A stretch of DNA of 54,250 bases from Gemmata sp. (GTDB lineage Bacteria > Planctomycetota > Planctomycetia > Gemmatales > Gemmataceae), in assembly GCA_025055115.1 (NCBI GenBank), contig JANWYJ010000084.1, positions 1-54,250 on the forward strand, read 5' to 3'. Shown here in pieces: positions 44,776-53,803 of this stretch; within the stretch, counting starts at the first letter, position 1; every line of letters begins with the position of its first letter. A program made the translations under genes and the position numbers. Under the pieces are notes generated by a model. That model did no database searches. It was not told the DNA's origin and was given only the letters and a program-made list of their open reading frames with translations.

Positions 44776-45789
44776 CTATTTCAGCCATTGCGCGACGTCT
44801 TTGGCGTGATAGGTCAAAATCATGTCCGCTCCGGCGCGGCGGATGCTGGTGAGGATTTCCAAAGTGACGCGGCGTTCGTCGATCCACCCGCGGGCGGCCG
44901 CTGCTTTGACCATCGCGAATTCTCCGCTGACGTTGTAAGCGGCAACTGGCAGGGGGAAACGTTCTTTGACTCGGCGAATGATGTCGAGATAGGACAACGC
45001 CGGTTTGACCATGATCATGTCGGCCCCTTCAGCCACGTCAAGAGCCACTTCTTTGAGCGCTTCATCACCATTGGCGGGGTCCATCTGATAGGAGCTGCGA
45101 TCCCCAAACTGGGGTGGGCTTTCGGCGGCGTCGCGAAAAGGGCCATAAAAGCCGCTGGCGTATTTGGCGGCGTAGCTGAGGATGGGGACATGAGAGAAAC
45201 CCGCGGCATCCAAGGCCGTGCGAATCGCCTGCACCATACCATCCATCATGCCGCTGGGAGCAATGATATCTGCGCCGGCTCGGGCATGGCTGACACACTG
45301 TTGCGCTAAAAGAGGCAAGGTCGCATCATTATCGACGTCGATGGCCCCACGGCGCTCGTGCAAGACTCCACAGTGGCCGTGATCGGTGTATTCGCAGAAG
45401 CATTCATCGGTGATGAGAAGGACATCGGCGGAGTAAGCCTTGCGCAGCGCTCGCAAGGCTTGCTGGACGATACCGTCTTCCGCCAAAGCACTCGAACCGG
45501 TGGCGTCTTTGGACTCGGGGATGCCAAAGAGGATAAACGCAGTGATTCCCAGCGCGCGGGCGATACCGACCTCATCGACCAGTGTATCGCAACTGAGCTG
45601 AAAATGACCCGGCATCGATGGGATTTCTCGGCGCACGCCGCGCCCCGGGCGAACAAACAGCGGTAAGATCAAATCCCGCGGGGTGAGCGTCGTTTCGCGG
45701 ACCAATTCCCGCAGTAAGGGGTGGGCACGCAGCCGCCGGGGGCGTGAAACCGGGAAGGGAGGGATAGAAGAGACATTCGTGTGGCTCAT
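44776..45789 (-). CDS. hemB: Delta-aminolevulinic acid dehydratase (porphobilinogen synthase)
   Basis: 337 aa from ATG 45789. HemB condenses two 5-aminolevulinate molecules to porphobilinogen in haem synthesis. Signatures: [31 protein letters not shown]; Cys-type zinc site [12 protein letters not shown], which marks a zinc-dependent rather than Mg-only form; active-site lysines in [14 protein letters not shown] and [13 protein letters not shown]; ending [15 protein letters not shown]. Length is normal. The upstream in-frame extension is not needed. It appears to be a single-gene unit flanked by long repeat-rich gaps. Confidence 0.96.
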   Translation of the reverse strand: MSHTNVSSIPPFPVSRPRRLRAHPLLRELVRETTLTPRDLILPLFVRPGRGVRREIPSMPGHFQLSCDTLVDEVGIARALGITAFILFGIPESKDATGSSALAEDGIVQQALRALRKAYSADVLLITDECFCEYTDHGHCGVLHERRGAIDVDNDATLPLLAQQCVSHARAGADIIAPSGMMDGMVQAIRTALDAAGFSHVPILSYAAKYASGFYGPFRDAAESPPQFGDRSSYQMDPANGDEALKEVALDVAEGADMIMVKPALSYLDIIRRVKERFPLPVAAYNVSGEFAMVKAAAARGWIDERRVTLEILTSIRRAGADMILTYHAKDVAQWLK

Positions 45790-45853
45790 CACAACTCGGC
45801 TCACTGAACTGAAGAGAAAGAATCTCACGTCCCCTCCAGTTTACCGCCAGCCA

Positions 45854-46239
45854 CAGCCAGCGTCTCAAGGAACTCTTTGGGTTGTTGATGCGTGATGCTT
45901 TTGGTAACTATCAGCTTGTAAATTGGCCTGCTCAAGTCTCAATGAACTCTTTGGGTTGCCGATGAGTCGCGATTTGGGCGTAGGTTTGCACCGCGTCCCC
46001 GACAGCCAGCGTCTCAATGAACACTTTTTTGCTTGCTGATGCGTGATGCCTGATCAGGATATCGACCCTCGGCACGGCGATGTATGTCTCACTCAACTCT
46101 TCTGGTTGTTGATTTTGTGCTGCCGCCAGCCCTCAACAACCGGCAGACCGAGGCGGCAAGCGACGTAACATACAGGCTTTGGTGCTCATCAGCCGGGCCA
46201 TCGCAAGTCAACAACCGGCAGACCGAGGTGGTATGCGAC
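45854..46239. repeat. 654-bp gap (45790-46443): four diverged ~45-bp repeats plus a 32-bp pair
   Basis: Four related copies sharing GTCTCAA.GAACTCTTTGGGTTG and then GATGCGTGATGC occur at 45854-45898, about 45935-45972, 46003-46049 and about 46085-46113, at roughly 50-80-bp intervals. Copies 1 and 3 match best. A separate 32-bp pair (TCAACAACCGGCAGACCGAG core, three mismatches) is at 46133-46164 and 46208-46239. No gene is supported in this gap. Confidence 0.82.
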
Positions 46240-46427
46240 ACAAGCCCATGTCCCAGTTGCCGTTCGTGCCAGAGGGTCTGTGCGGTGGGCTGGCCGTAGC
46301 GCCACGCGGCGGCGGACCGGTCGTGCGGTTGCTGGTCATCAGGACTAGTGAATTCGGCTTCTCCCCGTCAGTCATGATGATCTGACTAGGAGAGCTTGCG
46401 CTGACAGATCCTCATCAAAGTGAGAGG

Positions 46428-46458
46428 TCAATTCGGCGGGGTGTCAATTCGGCGGGGT
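46428..46458. repeat. 15-bp perfect duplication of the 3' end of the response regulator gene
   Basis: 46428-46442 and 46444-46458 are identical with one base between. The right copy encodes the regulator's last residues (PPN) and its TGA stop at 46446-46444 on the minus strand; the left copy repeats those codons and the stop just downstream. Confidence 0.88.
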
Positions 46459-47859
46459 ATGGAGCATGTTGAGCTTTTGCAGTTTATCGCGCAGCGTGGT
46501 GCGTGAGATGCCCAACAATTCACTGGCTTGGACCTGGTTGTTGTTCACATGCCGGAGGACTTCGGTGAGTAACACCCGGTCGACTTCGAGAATGACCGCG
46601 CGATAAATGTCTGGGGTTCCTGTGGCCAATAAGTCGCGCACTAATCGTACGACATCTAAAGGCGGGATGGCATTGCCGGTGGGGATCGTCGGGCCGCCGC
46701 GGATCGCCGAAGGGAGGCATTCGGTAGTTAGCACATCGCCAATCGCCTGAATCGCCGCGAAGCGGATAACATTTTGCAGTTCGCGTACGTTACCTGGCCA
46801 ATCGTGGGCTTGGAGCAGGCGGAGCGCTTCGGGGGCGATCGAGGTAATATTTTTCTCCAGTTTTTTATTACAAAGACGGATGAAATGTTCGGCCAACAGT
46901 GGAATGTCCTCTTTGCGTTCCCGAAGAGGGGGCAAAGCGATCGTGACACCATTGAGCCGGTAAAGCAAGTCGGACCGGAATTTCTCCGCGGCGACCAGTT
47001 CATCGAGTTTCCGGTTGGTGGCGGCGATCACCCGAACATCGGTGCTGATCGTATCACGGCCGCCAACACGTTCAAATTGTTGTTCCTGCAGAATGCGTAG
47101 GACTTTGGCCTGGGTGGCCGGTGCCATATCGCCAATTTCATCCAGGAAGATCGTTCCGCCGTTGGCTTGCTCGAATTTCCCGATCCGTTGCCGGTCGGCT
47201 CCGGTGAAGGCTCCCTTCTCGTGTCCAAACAGTTCACTTTCTAGCAGGGAATCGGGAATGGCGGCGCAGTTGATGGCTACGAAGGGTTTCTCCGCACGCT
47301 TGCTGTGTTGATAGATGGCCCGGGCGACCAGTTCTTTGCCGGTGCCGCTTTCGCCGACAATCAGCACTGTCACATCTTGAGGGGCCACACGGCCAATCGC
47401 CTTGTACACCTCCTGCATCGGTGGTGATCGCCCGATGATTTGATCGGCCTGGCCTTCGACCGGCTCGTCGTCGAAGACCGCGGGGACATTCTGCATCCGG
47501 CGCAGAGCGACGGCCCGCTGAATCACTTCGCGGAGTTGGTGCAAGTCGACCGGTTTGAGCATGTACTCGAACGCGCCGCGTTTCATCGCTTCGATGGCGG
47601 TTTCTGTCGAGGCGTAGGCCGTGATGATCACTACCGGCAAGCGCGGATCCAGCGCCTTGATACGCTCAAATAACTCCAAACCCGACATATCGGGTAGTCG
47701 GACATCGACAATAACAGCATCGGGCATCAATTTGGGAATAAGAGCCAGTCCCTGGCGGGCGGATTTCGCGGTGGCGACGCTCAGCTCCTCGGTTTCCAAG
47801 CCGGATTGCAAGGAATAGAGCAAGTTCGGTTCATCGTCGATAATCAACAGGGTGGCCAC
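46444..47859 (-). CDS. NtrC-family sigma-54-dependent response regulator
   Basis: 471 aa. GTG 47859 has AAGGA at 8-bp spacing; TTG 47865 would overlap the kinase stop. The receiver domain (~1-120) has acidic DDE, phospho-Asp in DAVIVDVRLPD and TAYAS. The AAA+ sigma-54 domain (~145-380) has GESGTGKELVARAIY (Walker A), the sigma-54 contact loop EKGAFTGADRQR and GTIFLDEIGDM (Walker B). The C-terminus is a Fis-type helix-turn-helix (EVLRHVNNNQVQASELLGISRTTLRDKLQKL). It should activate sigma-54 promoters when phosphorylated by the kinase encoded immediately upstream. Its terminus is duplicated downstream. Confidence 0.95.
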   Translation of the reverse strand: MATLLIIDDEPNLLYSLQSGLETEELSVATAKSARQGLALIPKLMPDAVIVDVRLPDMSGLELFERIKALDPRLPVVIITAYASTETAIEAMKRGAFEYMLKPVDLHQLREVIQRAVALRRMQNVPAVFDDEPVEGQADQIIGRSPPMQEVYKAIGRVAPQDVTVLIVGESGTGKELVARAIYQHSKRAEKPFVAINCAAIPDSLLESELFGHEKGAFTGADRQRIGKFEQANGGTIFLDEIGDMAPATQAKVLRILQEQQFERVGGRDTISTDVRVIAATNRKLDELVAAEKFRSDLLYRLNGVTIALPPLRERKEDIPLLAEHFIRLCNKKLEKNITSIAPEALRLLQAHDWPGNVRELQNVIRFAAIQAIGDVLTTECLPSAIRGGPTIPTGNAIPPLDVVRLVRDLLATGTPDIYRAVILEVDRVLLTEVLRHVNNNQVQASELLGISRTTLRDKLQKLNMLHTPPN

Positions 47860-47861
47860 AG

Positions 47862-49355
47862 TCAAGTTCCTTGAAGGACAGGTTTCGGATGGCCCACCGG
47901 CAGCCGCGCCGGGGGCAGGGTGATGATGAAGGCAGCTCCGTGTTCGCGATTCTCGGCCGTCAAAGTTCCGCCGTGGGATTCCACAATCCGCTTACAAACC
48001 GACAAGCCCAAACCCACACCGGTTTCTTTGGTGCTGACAAACGGTTCAAAAATACGCTCGCCCAACTCGGGGGGAATTCCCGGTCCGCCATCTTCCACCG
48101 TCAGTACCAGCCCACTGGCTGCGTCATTGGCGATAACCACCCGAACAAAGCCGCCTCGGGGTTGCACATCGAGGGCGTTTAATAGCAGATTGTAGAGCAC
48201 CTGGCGCAGTTGGTTGGGGTCGGCCACGGCCTGAATGTCCGGCTCCGCAACCACGGACAGGGTGACGTTCTGGGCTTCGGCGCGGGGGCGGAAATTATCA
48301 AAAATTTGCTCCACCATCTCGGGGATGTCGACCGGTCGTGGTTGCGGCCGTGGCGGACGGGCAAAGTCCAAAAACCCACTGACAATCACTTCCAAGCGGC
48401 GGATTTCCTCCTCCAAAACCCGCAAATCGCGAGCAGGAAATCCCCCGGCTCGTTCGCCCGCGGCCTGGACTAGCAGTTTGATGGCCATCAAGGGGTTGCG
48501 GACTTCATGAGCGATTCCGGCCGCCATCTGTCCGACACTGGCCAGTTGTTCGGCCCGCAGGGCATCATGTTCGGACTTCTCCAGACGTTTGAGAACTGCC
48601 TGCACGGAGGCCGCGACCTGCTCCAAGGCATCATGCTTGCGGGTTTCGGCCGATAGTTGATCACGGGGGGGAACAGCGCGGTTGAGTTGCTCGGCGGTGT
48701 CGCGCAGCCGCTCTTCCGTCCGTTGCATCGAACGTCGTACGGCGGAGGCGATCACCCACCCCGCTAACAACCCGCCGACCGAACCAAAAACCCCCAAGAC
48801 GATCAGACCCACGGTTAAGCGCTGCGCCAACTGTTGATTGGTCGCATTGGCTTGTGTCAACATGCCTTCATTGAGCCGCAGATACTCGCGGGCCGGAGGC
48901 AGGATGTCTTTTTCCATCCGCTCTTGGGTCAATTTCTTGATTTCGTGATAGAAACCCTTGGGCGGATTCGGGTTACGGCGGGCCTTCTCATAATCCTCAA
49001 ACAGATCGGACAAGCCTTTTTCCACCCGTTGCATCAGCGCCCGTTCCTGCGGGGTGGTAGCCACAGCCTTGGCATTCTCCAACGCCTCATGAGTTTGGCC
49101 TTTGAGGCGGTCCAGTGGTTTTAAGTCGTCGCGGTCCAACGAGATGAGATATTGATTGAAAACGGCGTTCAGCTCCCGAACGCTGATTTCCAGCTCTTGG
49201 GCCGCGATCACACTGGCCACACTGGTGGCAATCGGTCCCGACGCCCGGGCTTGCATATCGCGGACATACCAAGCCGCCACGATGGTGAGAATCAGCAGCA
49301 ATCCGCTCACGATGCCGATCGGGGCCGTGAGCCGGGCCATGAGCAGCGGATTCAT
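47862..49355 (-). CDS. Membrane sensor histidine kinase, partner of the NtrC-type regulator
   Basis: 497 aa from ATG 49355 (GGAG at 8 bp); the longer frame to 49499 has no better start. TM1 is PIGIVSGLLLILTIVAAWYV (~10-29) and TM2 TVGLIVLGVFGSVGGLLAGWVIA (~180-202), enclosing a ~150-residue, mostly helical periplasmic sensor region. A HAMP-like/coiled linker follows. H-box GIAHEVRNPLMAIKLL, N-box LLNALDV and G-boxes VEDGGPGIPP and GVGLGLSVCKRIVESHGG form an NtrB/AtoS-type kinase. Its stop overlaps the regulator start region, so they form an operon. The signal is unknown. Confidence 0.94.
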   Translation of the reverse strand: MNPLLMARLTAPIGIVSGLLLILTIVAAWYVRDMQARASGPIATSVASVIAAQELEISVRELNAVFNQYLISLDRDDLKPLDRLKGQTHEALENAKAVATTPQERALMQRVEKGLSDLFEDYEKARRNPNPPKGFYHEIKKLTQERMEKDILPPAREYLRLNEGMLTQANATNQQLAQRLTVGLIVLGVFGSVGGLLAGWVIASAVRRSMQRTEERLRDTAEQLNRAVPPRDQLSAETRKHDALEQVAASVQAVLKRLEKSEHDALRAEQLASVGQMAAGIAHEVRNPLMAIKLLVQAAGERAGGFPARDLRVLEEEIRRLEVIVSGFLDFARPPRPQPRPVDIPEMVEQIFDNFRPRAEAQNVTLSVVAEPDIQAVADPNQLRQVLYNLLLNALDVQPRGGFVRVVIANDAASGLVLTVEDGGPGIPPELGERIFEPFVSTKETGVGLGLSVCKRIVESHGGTLTAENREHGAAFIITLPPARLPVGHPKPVLQGT

Positions 49356-49603
49356 CCGGAGCAACTCCGAGTTAGCCGTCGTCGCCTGTTCAAATTCTGA
49401 ACATACTGACCAATATTTGTGCAGGACCGACGAAGGGGTATCGATTTTCCGATGGTTTCTTCCGTCGGTAATATCCGCGGGCGGAACGCTGTGAGCCATT
49501 CGTTTGGGCCTATTGGGGCGTGGTCGCTCCGCAGGGGTTTTGTGTTGTGGTTCAAGCCTTTGGCACCATGGTATTTTACGTGTCTTGGCGGCGTTCTGGG
49601 GGG

Positions 49604-49650
49604 CTGACCCAGCGGTGGTCAGTCCGGTTGGGCAGTTTGGGGCTGGGTCA
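49604..49650. promoter_or_regulatory. Dyad operator-like sequences, possible enhancer site
   Basis: CTGACC (49604-49609) and GGTCAG (49617-49622) form a 6-bp dyad with a 7-bp centre. Overlapping it, TGACCCAG (49605-49612) is matched by its reverse complement CTGGGTCA at 49643-49650. If the sigma-54-like promoter next to it is real, they sit at about -55 to -100, where activators of NtrC type bind. The functional link is inferred. Confidence 0.35.
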
Positions 49651-49676
49651 CGAAACTCTTGGGTGTTGGCAGTTTC

Positions 49677-49690
49677 GGCATTGCGTTTGC
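49677..49690 (+). promoter_or_regulatory. Possible sigma-54 promoter of the trehalose synthase gene
   Basis: GGCA at 49677-49680, six bases, then TTGC at 49687-49690 fit the -24/-12 sigma-54 pattern with the correct GG-N10-GC spacing; the base before the GG is C, not the preferred T. The predicted transcription start is about 49702, ~114 bp before the start codon at 49816. The sigma-54 activator gene (46444-47859) is close by. A single match of this length can occur by chance. Confidence 0.35.
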
Positions 49691-49815
49691 CTCAGGTAGA
49701 GCGTGTGCAATTGCGGTGCCTAGAGTACCGCCTCTGACAGACGACCGGGTTTTTTACGCACGATCGTTGAACGACCCGGATTTGTCACTTCCTGAAGTCT
49801 GGCGAGGTTCCAACC

Positions 49816-51423
49816 ATGGGCTGGAGCAAAGAACGGCTCGAAGAGGTTGCTCGGACGCGACTCAATGGGGCCAAACTGGTCATTGTCGCGAACCGTGAAC
49901 CTTATATTCACCGTTATCGTAATGGTGAGATCGAGTGGATTCGCCCGGCTGGTGGCCTGACCACCGCCTTGGATCCGGTGATGCAGGCTTGTGGTGGCGT
50001 TTGGGTTGCGCACGGTTCGGGCGATGCCGATGCCCAGGTCTGCGATGAACAGGGTCGTGTTGGTGTGCCTCCCGATGATCCCAATTACATTCTGCGGCGG
50101 GTGTGGTTGACCAAGGAGGAGGAAGAAGGGTACTACTACGGAGCTGCGAACAGTATGCTGTGGCCGTTGTGCCACCAGGTGTTCGCTCGTCCGGTTTTTG
50201 ATCCGGCGCATTGGGACGCGTATCGCAAGGTCAATCAAACCTTTGCGGAGGCGGTTTTGGAGGAGGCAGCCGGTGGGCCGGCGATGGTTTTCGTTCAAGA
50301 CTATCACTTCGCGCTGCTGCCGCGATTGTTGAAGAACGCCCGGCCCGACTTGGTGGTCGCGCAGTTCTGGCATATTCCTTGGCCGAATTCGGAGAAGTTT
50401 TTGGTCTGTCCGTGGGCCAAAGAGCTGCTCGATGGCATGTTGGGTAATGATCTGTTAGGTTTCCAAACCCAGGGGGATTGCAACAACTTTCTTGAGAGTG
50501 TCGATCGTTCGCTGGAGTGCCGCATCGATCGTGAACGTTTTGCGGTCGAACGCAGTGGTCAGGATACCACCGTCAAACCCTTCCCGATCAGTGTCGATCC
50601 CGCGTTGGCCGATGAATATCTGGGTGATGATTGGGAAGCTCGGGCGGCGTTGGTTCGCAAAAAATACCGCCTTGGCCAGCGGCCTCTGTTGGTCGGTGTC
50701 GATCGCGTCGATTACACCAAGGGGATTCCTGAACGTCTCCGCGCGGTCGACCGGCTGCTCCACAAACACCCCGAACTGAAGGGCCAATTCCATTTTGTGC
50801 AAGTGGGCGCTCCCAGCCGGATGCACATTCCGGCCTATCGCCACCTTACCGAAGAAGTTGAAGGTCTGGCCGAGAAGATCAACTGGACCCACGGGAACTG
50901 GGCCTGGAAACCTGTGGTTTTCCTCAACGAACACTACGGGGCTGCCGACATCTTCGTTCTCTACCGCATGGCCGCGGGCTGCGTTGTCAGCTCCTTGCAT
51001 GATGGCATGAATCTGGTGGCCAAGGAGTTTGTTTCTGCCCGGGGTGATCACCAAGGTGTCTTGGTGCTCTCGAAATTCACGGGCGCTGCGCGCGAATTGA
51101 CTGATGCTGTTCTCATCAACCCCTTTGATGTCGATGAGCTGGCCGAAGGGATGGTCACGGCGTTGCACATGCCGCCGGCCGAGCAAGAGCGGCGCATGCG
51201 GCGCATGCGGTCGATCGTGGAAGAGCACAACATTTATCGCTGGGCGGGGTTATTGCTCTCCGAAGTCAGCAAGCGGGTTCCCGATCCTACTCCCGAAATG
51301 GAATCGGCATCCACCACTGCCCAGGCACCTCACAACCACGCTGCCGCGGCAACGGCGGTGGAAGAACGGATCGCGCGCGAAAACTTTCTGACGGCCATGC
51401 ACTTGGCCAGCGCTGGGGCCTGA
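49816..51423 (+). CDS. otsA: Trehalose-6-phosphate synthase (GT20 family)
   Basis: 535 aa. It transfers glucose from a nucleotide sugar to glucose-6-phosphate. GT20 motifs: IVANREPYIHR near the N-terminus, RPAGGLTTALDPVM, VQDYHFALLPRLL, FWHIPWPNSEKFLVCPW, LLGNDLLGFQTQGDCNNFLESV, GVDRVDYTKGIPERLRAVDRLL, and DGMNLVAKEFVSARG, with the ENITGAARELTD-like end SKFTGAARELTDAVLINPFDVDELAEGM. The last ~50 residues are Ala/Thr-rich. Glucosylglycerol-phosphate synthases share these motifs, so the exact acceptor is not certain. No phosphatase (otsB) gene is in view. Trehalose normally serves as an osmo- or thermoprotectant. Confidence 0.9.
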   Translation: MGWSKERLEEVARTRLNGAKLVIVANREPYIHRYRNGEIEWIRPAGGLTTALDPVMQACGGVWVAHGSGDADAQVCDEQGRVGVPPDDPNYILRRVWLTKEEEEGYYYGAANSMLWPLCHQVFARPVFDPAHWDAYRKVNQTFAEAVLEEAAGGPAMVFVQDYHFALLPRLLKNARPDLVVAQFWHIPWPNSEKFLVCPWAKELLDGMLGNDLLGFQTQGDCNNFLESVDRSLECRIDRERFAVERSGQDTTVKPFPISVDPALADEYLGDDWEARAALVRKKYRLGQRPLLVGVDRVDYTKGIPERLRAVDRLLHKHPELKGQFHFVQVGAPSRMHIPAYRHLTEEVEGLAEKINWTHGNWAWKPVVFLNEHYGAADIFVLYRMAAGCVVSSLHDGMNLVAKEFVSARGDHQGVLVLSKFTGAARELTDAVLINPFDVDELAEGMVTALHMPPAEQERRMRRMRSIVEEHNIYRWAGLLLSEVSKRVPDPTPEMESASTTAQAPHNHAAAATAVEERIARENFLTAMHLASAGA

Positions 51424-52012
51424 CATCCACCCTAGCTCCGCTTCTTTTGGGAACTCAAGTGGCGGCCACGCCGACATACACGGCGCGTTGGCCGCCGTAT
51501 CGGTGCCGTTGGCCTCTCTCGGGAGGTCGAGTGGCGGCCACGCCGACCGAACTTGGCCCGCGTCGCGGCCGGATACCGTGTTCCACAGCATGATCGCCTG
51601 GCGATCGGTGTCGTTCATGGAACGGGGTATTATCCCGTGTCAATGCCTCAGCGTTCCACAGCATGATCGCCTGGCGATCGGTGTCGTCGATCTTTGCCCC
51701 TTGGTGCGCTGGAGCTAGATCGATCCCCTGTTTTACACCCTCATCGCTTGGCAATCGGGGCGGCAATCGGGGAGGCAATCCCTCCGCGATCGCGTCATCC
51801 AGCCTGGACCCCTGGGAATTTTCTGTTTGCGATTTCAAGTGACCCACAGATGACACCCTGACCAGCGACGACCAAGACGTTGACCCTTGGGAATTTTCTG
51901 TTTGCGATTTCAGTAACAGTCCGATACAATCGAGTGATGATCAGGCAACCGTACAGGTTGTCCGCCTGGGCATTCCTCACTGTCCTTCCCTGGCTCCTTC
52001 TGGAGTTTCGCT
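51424..52012. repeat. 589-bp gap filled with four sets of direct repeats
   Basis: 51449-51475/51521-51547 (27 bp, three mismatches); 51580-51614/51653-51687 (35 bp, perfect); 51749-51760/51761-51772/51773-51784 (12-bp unit, GGCAATCGGGG core, last copy diverged); 51807-51837/51882-51912 (31 bp, one mismatch). Short frames across this region have no protein character. A promoter for the DUF1501 gene is expected at its right end. Confidence 0.9.
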
Positions 52013-53476
52013 ATGCTTGTCATTCCCGGTGCCTCCGCCAAGAACGATTGTGATGGTGTTACCCGCCGGGATTTACTCCGTGTCGGCGGCTCCGGTGTGC
52101 TGGGCGTTACGCTTGCTGATCTTTTCAAACTCCAAGCGGCCAACAATAACACTGTTTCGGTCGGCGAGGGCCGCGGTTTTGGCCAAGCCAAAAGCGTGAT
52201 TTTCATCTATCTGCAAGGTGGACCCAGCCATATCGACCTGTGGGACCCCAAAGATAATGTTCCCGAGAAAGTCAAAAGTGCCTTCAAGCATCAGCAAACC
52301 AAACTCCCTGGCGTCCATTTCACCGAATTGTTGCCGAAATTCGCCCAAGTCGTCGATAAAGTCACCCTGATGCGCGCCGTCAGCTACACCCCCAATGGCC
52401 TGTTCAACCATACGGCGGCCATCTATCAGATGCACACGGGTTACACGACCGACAAAGTCAGCGCTTCGGGGCAACTGGAACCTCCCAGCCCCAAAGATTA
52501 TCCCACCCTCGGCTCCAACATCATCAAGCTGAAACCCACCACCGAACCGATGCTGCCGTTCGTCATGATGCCGCGGCCGCTGCAAGAATCCAACGTTGTC
52601 GGCAAAGGGGGGACCGCGGGTTTCCTCGGCAAAGCCTACGATCCCTACACTCTTTATCCCCCCGGTGACGACATGGATATGTCCAAAATGGACCGCATCC
52701 GCACCGATGACCTCAAACTCCGCGACGAACTGACCCCGATTCGCATGGAACGCCGGGCTTCTCTCCGCGAAACCATCAGCAAAGGCATGCCCGAAGTCGA
52801 AAAGGCCGTGGAAAAGTACGATCTCGACCAATACTACGGCAAGGCGTTGGGCTTGGTCACCAGTGGGCGCGCCAAACGTGCCTTCGACCTGGCCTCCGAA
52901 AAACCCGAAATGCGCGAAAAATATGGCAAAAACACCTTCGGCCAATGCCTGCTGCTGGCTCGTCGTCTCGTCGAAGCCGGCACCCGCTTCGTCGAAGTCA
53001 TCTGGCCCAAAGTCGCCAACAGCGATAATCACTCCTGGGATGTCCACGTCGGCCTTTCCAAACGGATGAAAGACCAAGCCGCCCCAATGCTCGACACCGG
53101 GCTCGCCGCCCTCTTCACCGACCTCGATGAACGCGGCCTGCTCAACGAAACACTCGTCGTTTGCATCGGTGAATTCGGCCGCAGCCCGCAACGCGGCGTC
53201 AGCACCAGCGGCAATCAAAATGGCGACGATGGCCGCGACCACTGGCCCTACTGCTACACCGGTGTGATCGCCGGCGCCGGCATCAAACGCGGCTATGTCC
53301 ACGGCAAAAGCGACAAAACCGCCAGCGCCCCCGTCGAAGGGGCCATCCACCCCACGGAACTTCTCGCCACCATCTACCATTGTGTCGGCATCCGCCCCGA
53401 TACCATCGTTTACAACCACCTCAACCAACCCCGCGAACTGGTCAAAGGCGAGGTCGTCAGTGGATTGCTCCGCTAA
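52013..53476 (+). CDS. Tat-exported DUF1501 protein
   Basis: 487 aa from ATG 52013. The N-terminus has a Tat signal ([24 protein letters not shown]). DUF1501 signatures: [132 protein letters not shown], and [15 protein letters not shown]. The fold is related to the alkaline phosphatase/sulfatase superfamily, so a hydrolase acting in the periplasm is expected. DUF1501 genes usually pair with PSCyt/DUF1549 genes; one such gene is at the other end of this window but not adjacent. Confidence 0.93.
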   Translation: MLVIPGASAKNDCDGVTRRDLLRVGGSGVLGVTLADLFKLQAANNNTVSVGEGRGFGQAKSVIFIYLQGGPSHIDLWDPKDNVPEKVKSAFKHQQTKLPGVHFTELLPKFAQVVDKVTLMRAVSYTPNGLFNHTAAIYQMHTGYTTDKVSASGQLEPPSPKDYPTLGSNIIKLKPTTEPMLPFVMMPRPLQESNVVGKGGTAGFLGKAYDPYTLYPPGDDMDMSKMDRIRTDDLKLRDELTPIRMERRASLRETISKGMPEVEKAVEKYDLDQYYGKALGLVTSGRAKRAFDLASEKPEMREKYGKNTFGQCLLLARRLVEAGTRFVEVIWPKVANSDNHSWDVHVGLSKRMKDQAAPMLDTGLAALFTDLDERGLLNETLVVCIGEFGRSPQRGVSTSGNQNGDDGRDHWPYCYTGVIAGAGIKRGYVHGKSDKTASAPVEGAIHPTELLATIYHCVGIRPDTIVYNHLNQPRELVKGEVVSGLLR

Positions 53477-53507
53477 CCACCGACACGCTCCATGAAGAGT
53501 CACTCAA

Positions 53508-53535
53508 CGAACCGCGCACTGCCCAGCGCGGTTCG
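53508..53535 (+). terminator. Hairpin downstream of the DUF1501 gene
   Basis: CGAACCGCGC (53508-53517) is perfectly complementary to GCGCGGTTCG (53526-53535), with an 8-base loop, 31 bp after the stop codon. There is no T run, so it may be a terminator of the hairpin-only kind, or a structure protecting the mRNA end. Confidence 0.45.
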
Positions 53536-53775
53536 CTCCAGCGACGCAACAAAACCTCAAGCCCCTCGTTAGACCCTCAGCACTTCCAACTAAGGTGCGT
53601 CCGCCAAAACGCTGAAGCGCGGTTCGACCATCGTATCCATCCTCCCCCTAACCGTTCCCACCAATTCGTATATAGCCCAGCAAAAAAGAATTTTTGACCA
53701 AGACAACAACCAACATTGACCATCGAGCACTGTAATGGTGAAATGGTGAAGTATGAAGCCAATAAGCGCAGTTCT

Positions 53776-53803
53776 TTGACAATTGGGACTTTACTCTCAA
53801 AAT
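53776..53803 (+). promoter_or_regulatory. Weak sigma-70-like promoter in the presumed CRISPR leader
   Basis: TTGACA at 53776-53781 is a consensus -35. With a 16-bp spacer the -10 would be CAAAAT (53798-53803), four of six matches. It points toward the array and would start transcription about 150 bp before the first repeat. The -10 is poor. Confidence 0.25.

Larger units (their letters stand above)
49356..49815. other. 460-bp divergent gap between kinase and trehalose synthase genes
   Basis: No gene is supported. It contains two dyads (49604-49622 and 49605-49650) and a sigma-54-like promoter motif (49677-49690), all upstream of the trehalose synthase gene, plus weak short direct repeats of a GTTGG.CAGTTT core near 49627 and 49663. 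A kinase promoter must lie near its 49356 side; I cannot identify it. Confidence 0.55.

Noticed and set aside
44480-44789. Minus-strand frame of ~100 codons starting inside the end of hemB ([14 protein letters not shown]...)
   Set aside because: It looks protein-like for the first ~80 residues but then runs into the four-copy repeat; no SD and no family. A short gene remains possible but not supported.
45854-46113. Possible second CRISPR array
   Set aside because: Repeats are too diverged and unequal in length, and the intervals vary; no stem-loop repeat as in the true array at 53960.
49561-49590. A second sigma-54-like TTGGCAC near 49562
   Set aside because: The -24 half is perfect but no TTGC follows at the required spacing.
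52073-53503. 476-codon minus-strand frame opposite the DUF1501 gene
   Set aside because: Antisense shadow; the plus strand has the conserved DUF1501 motifs and a Tat signal.
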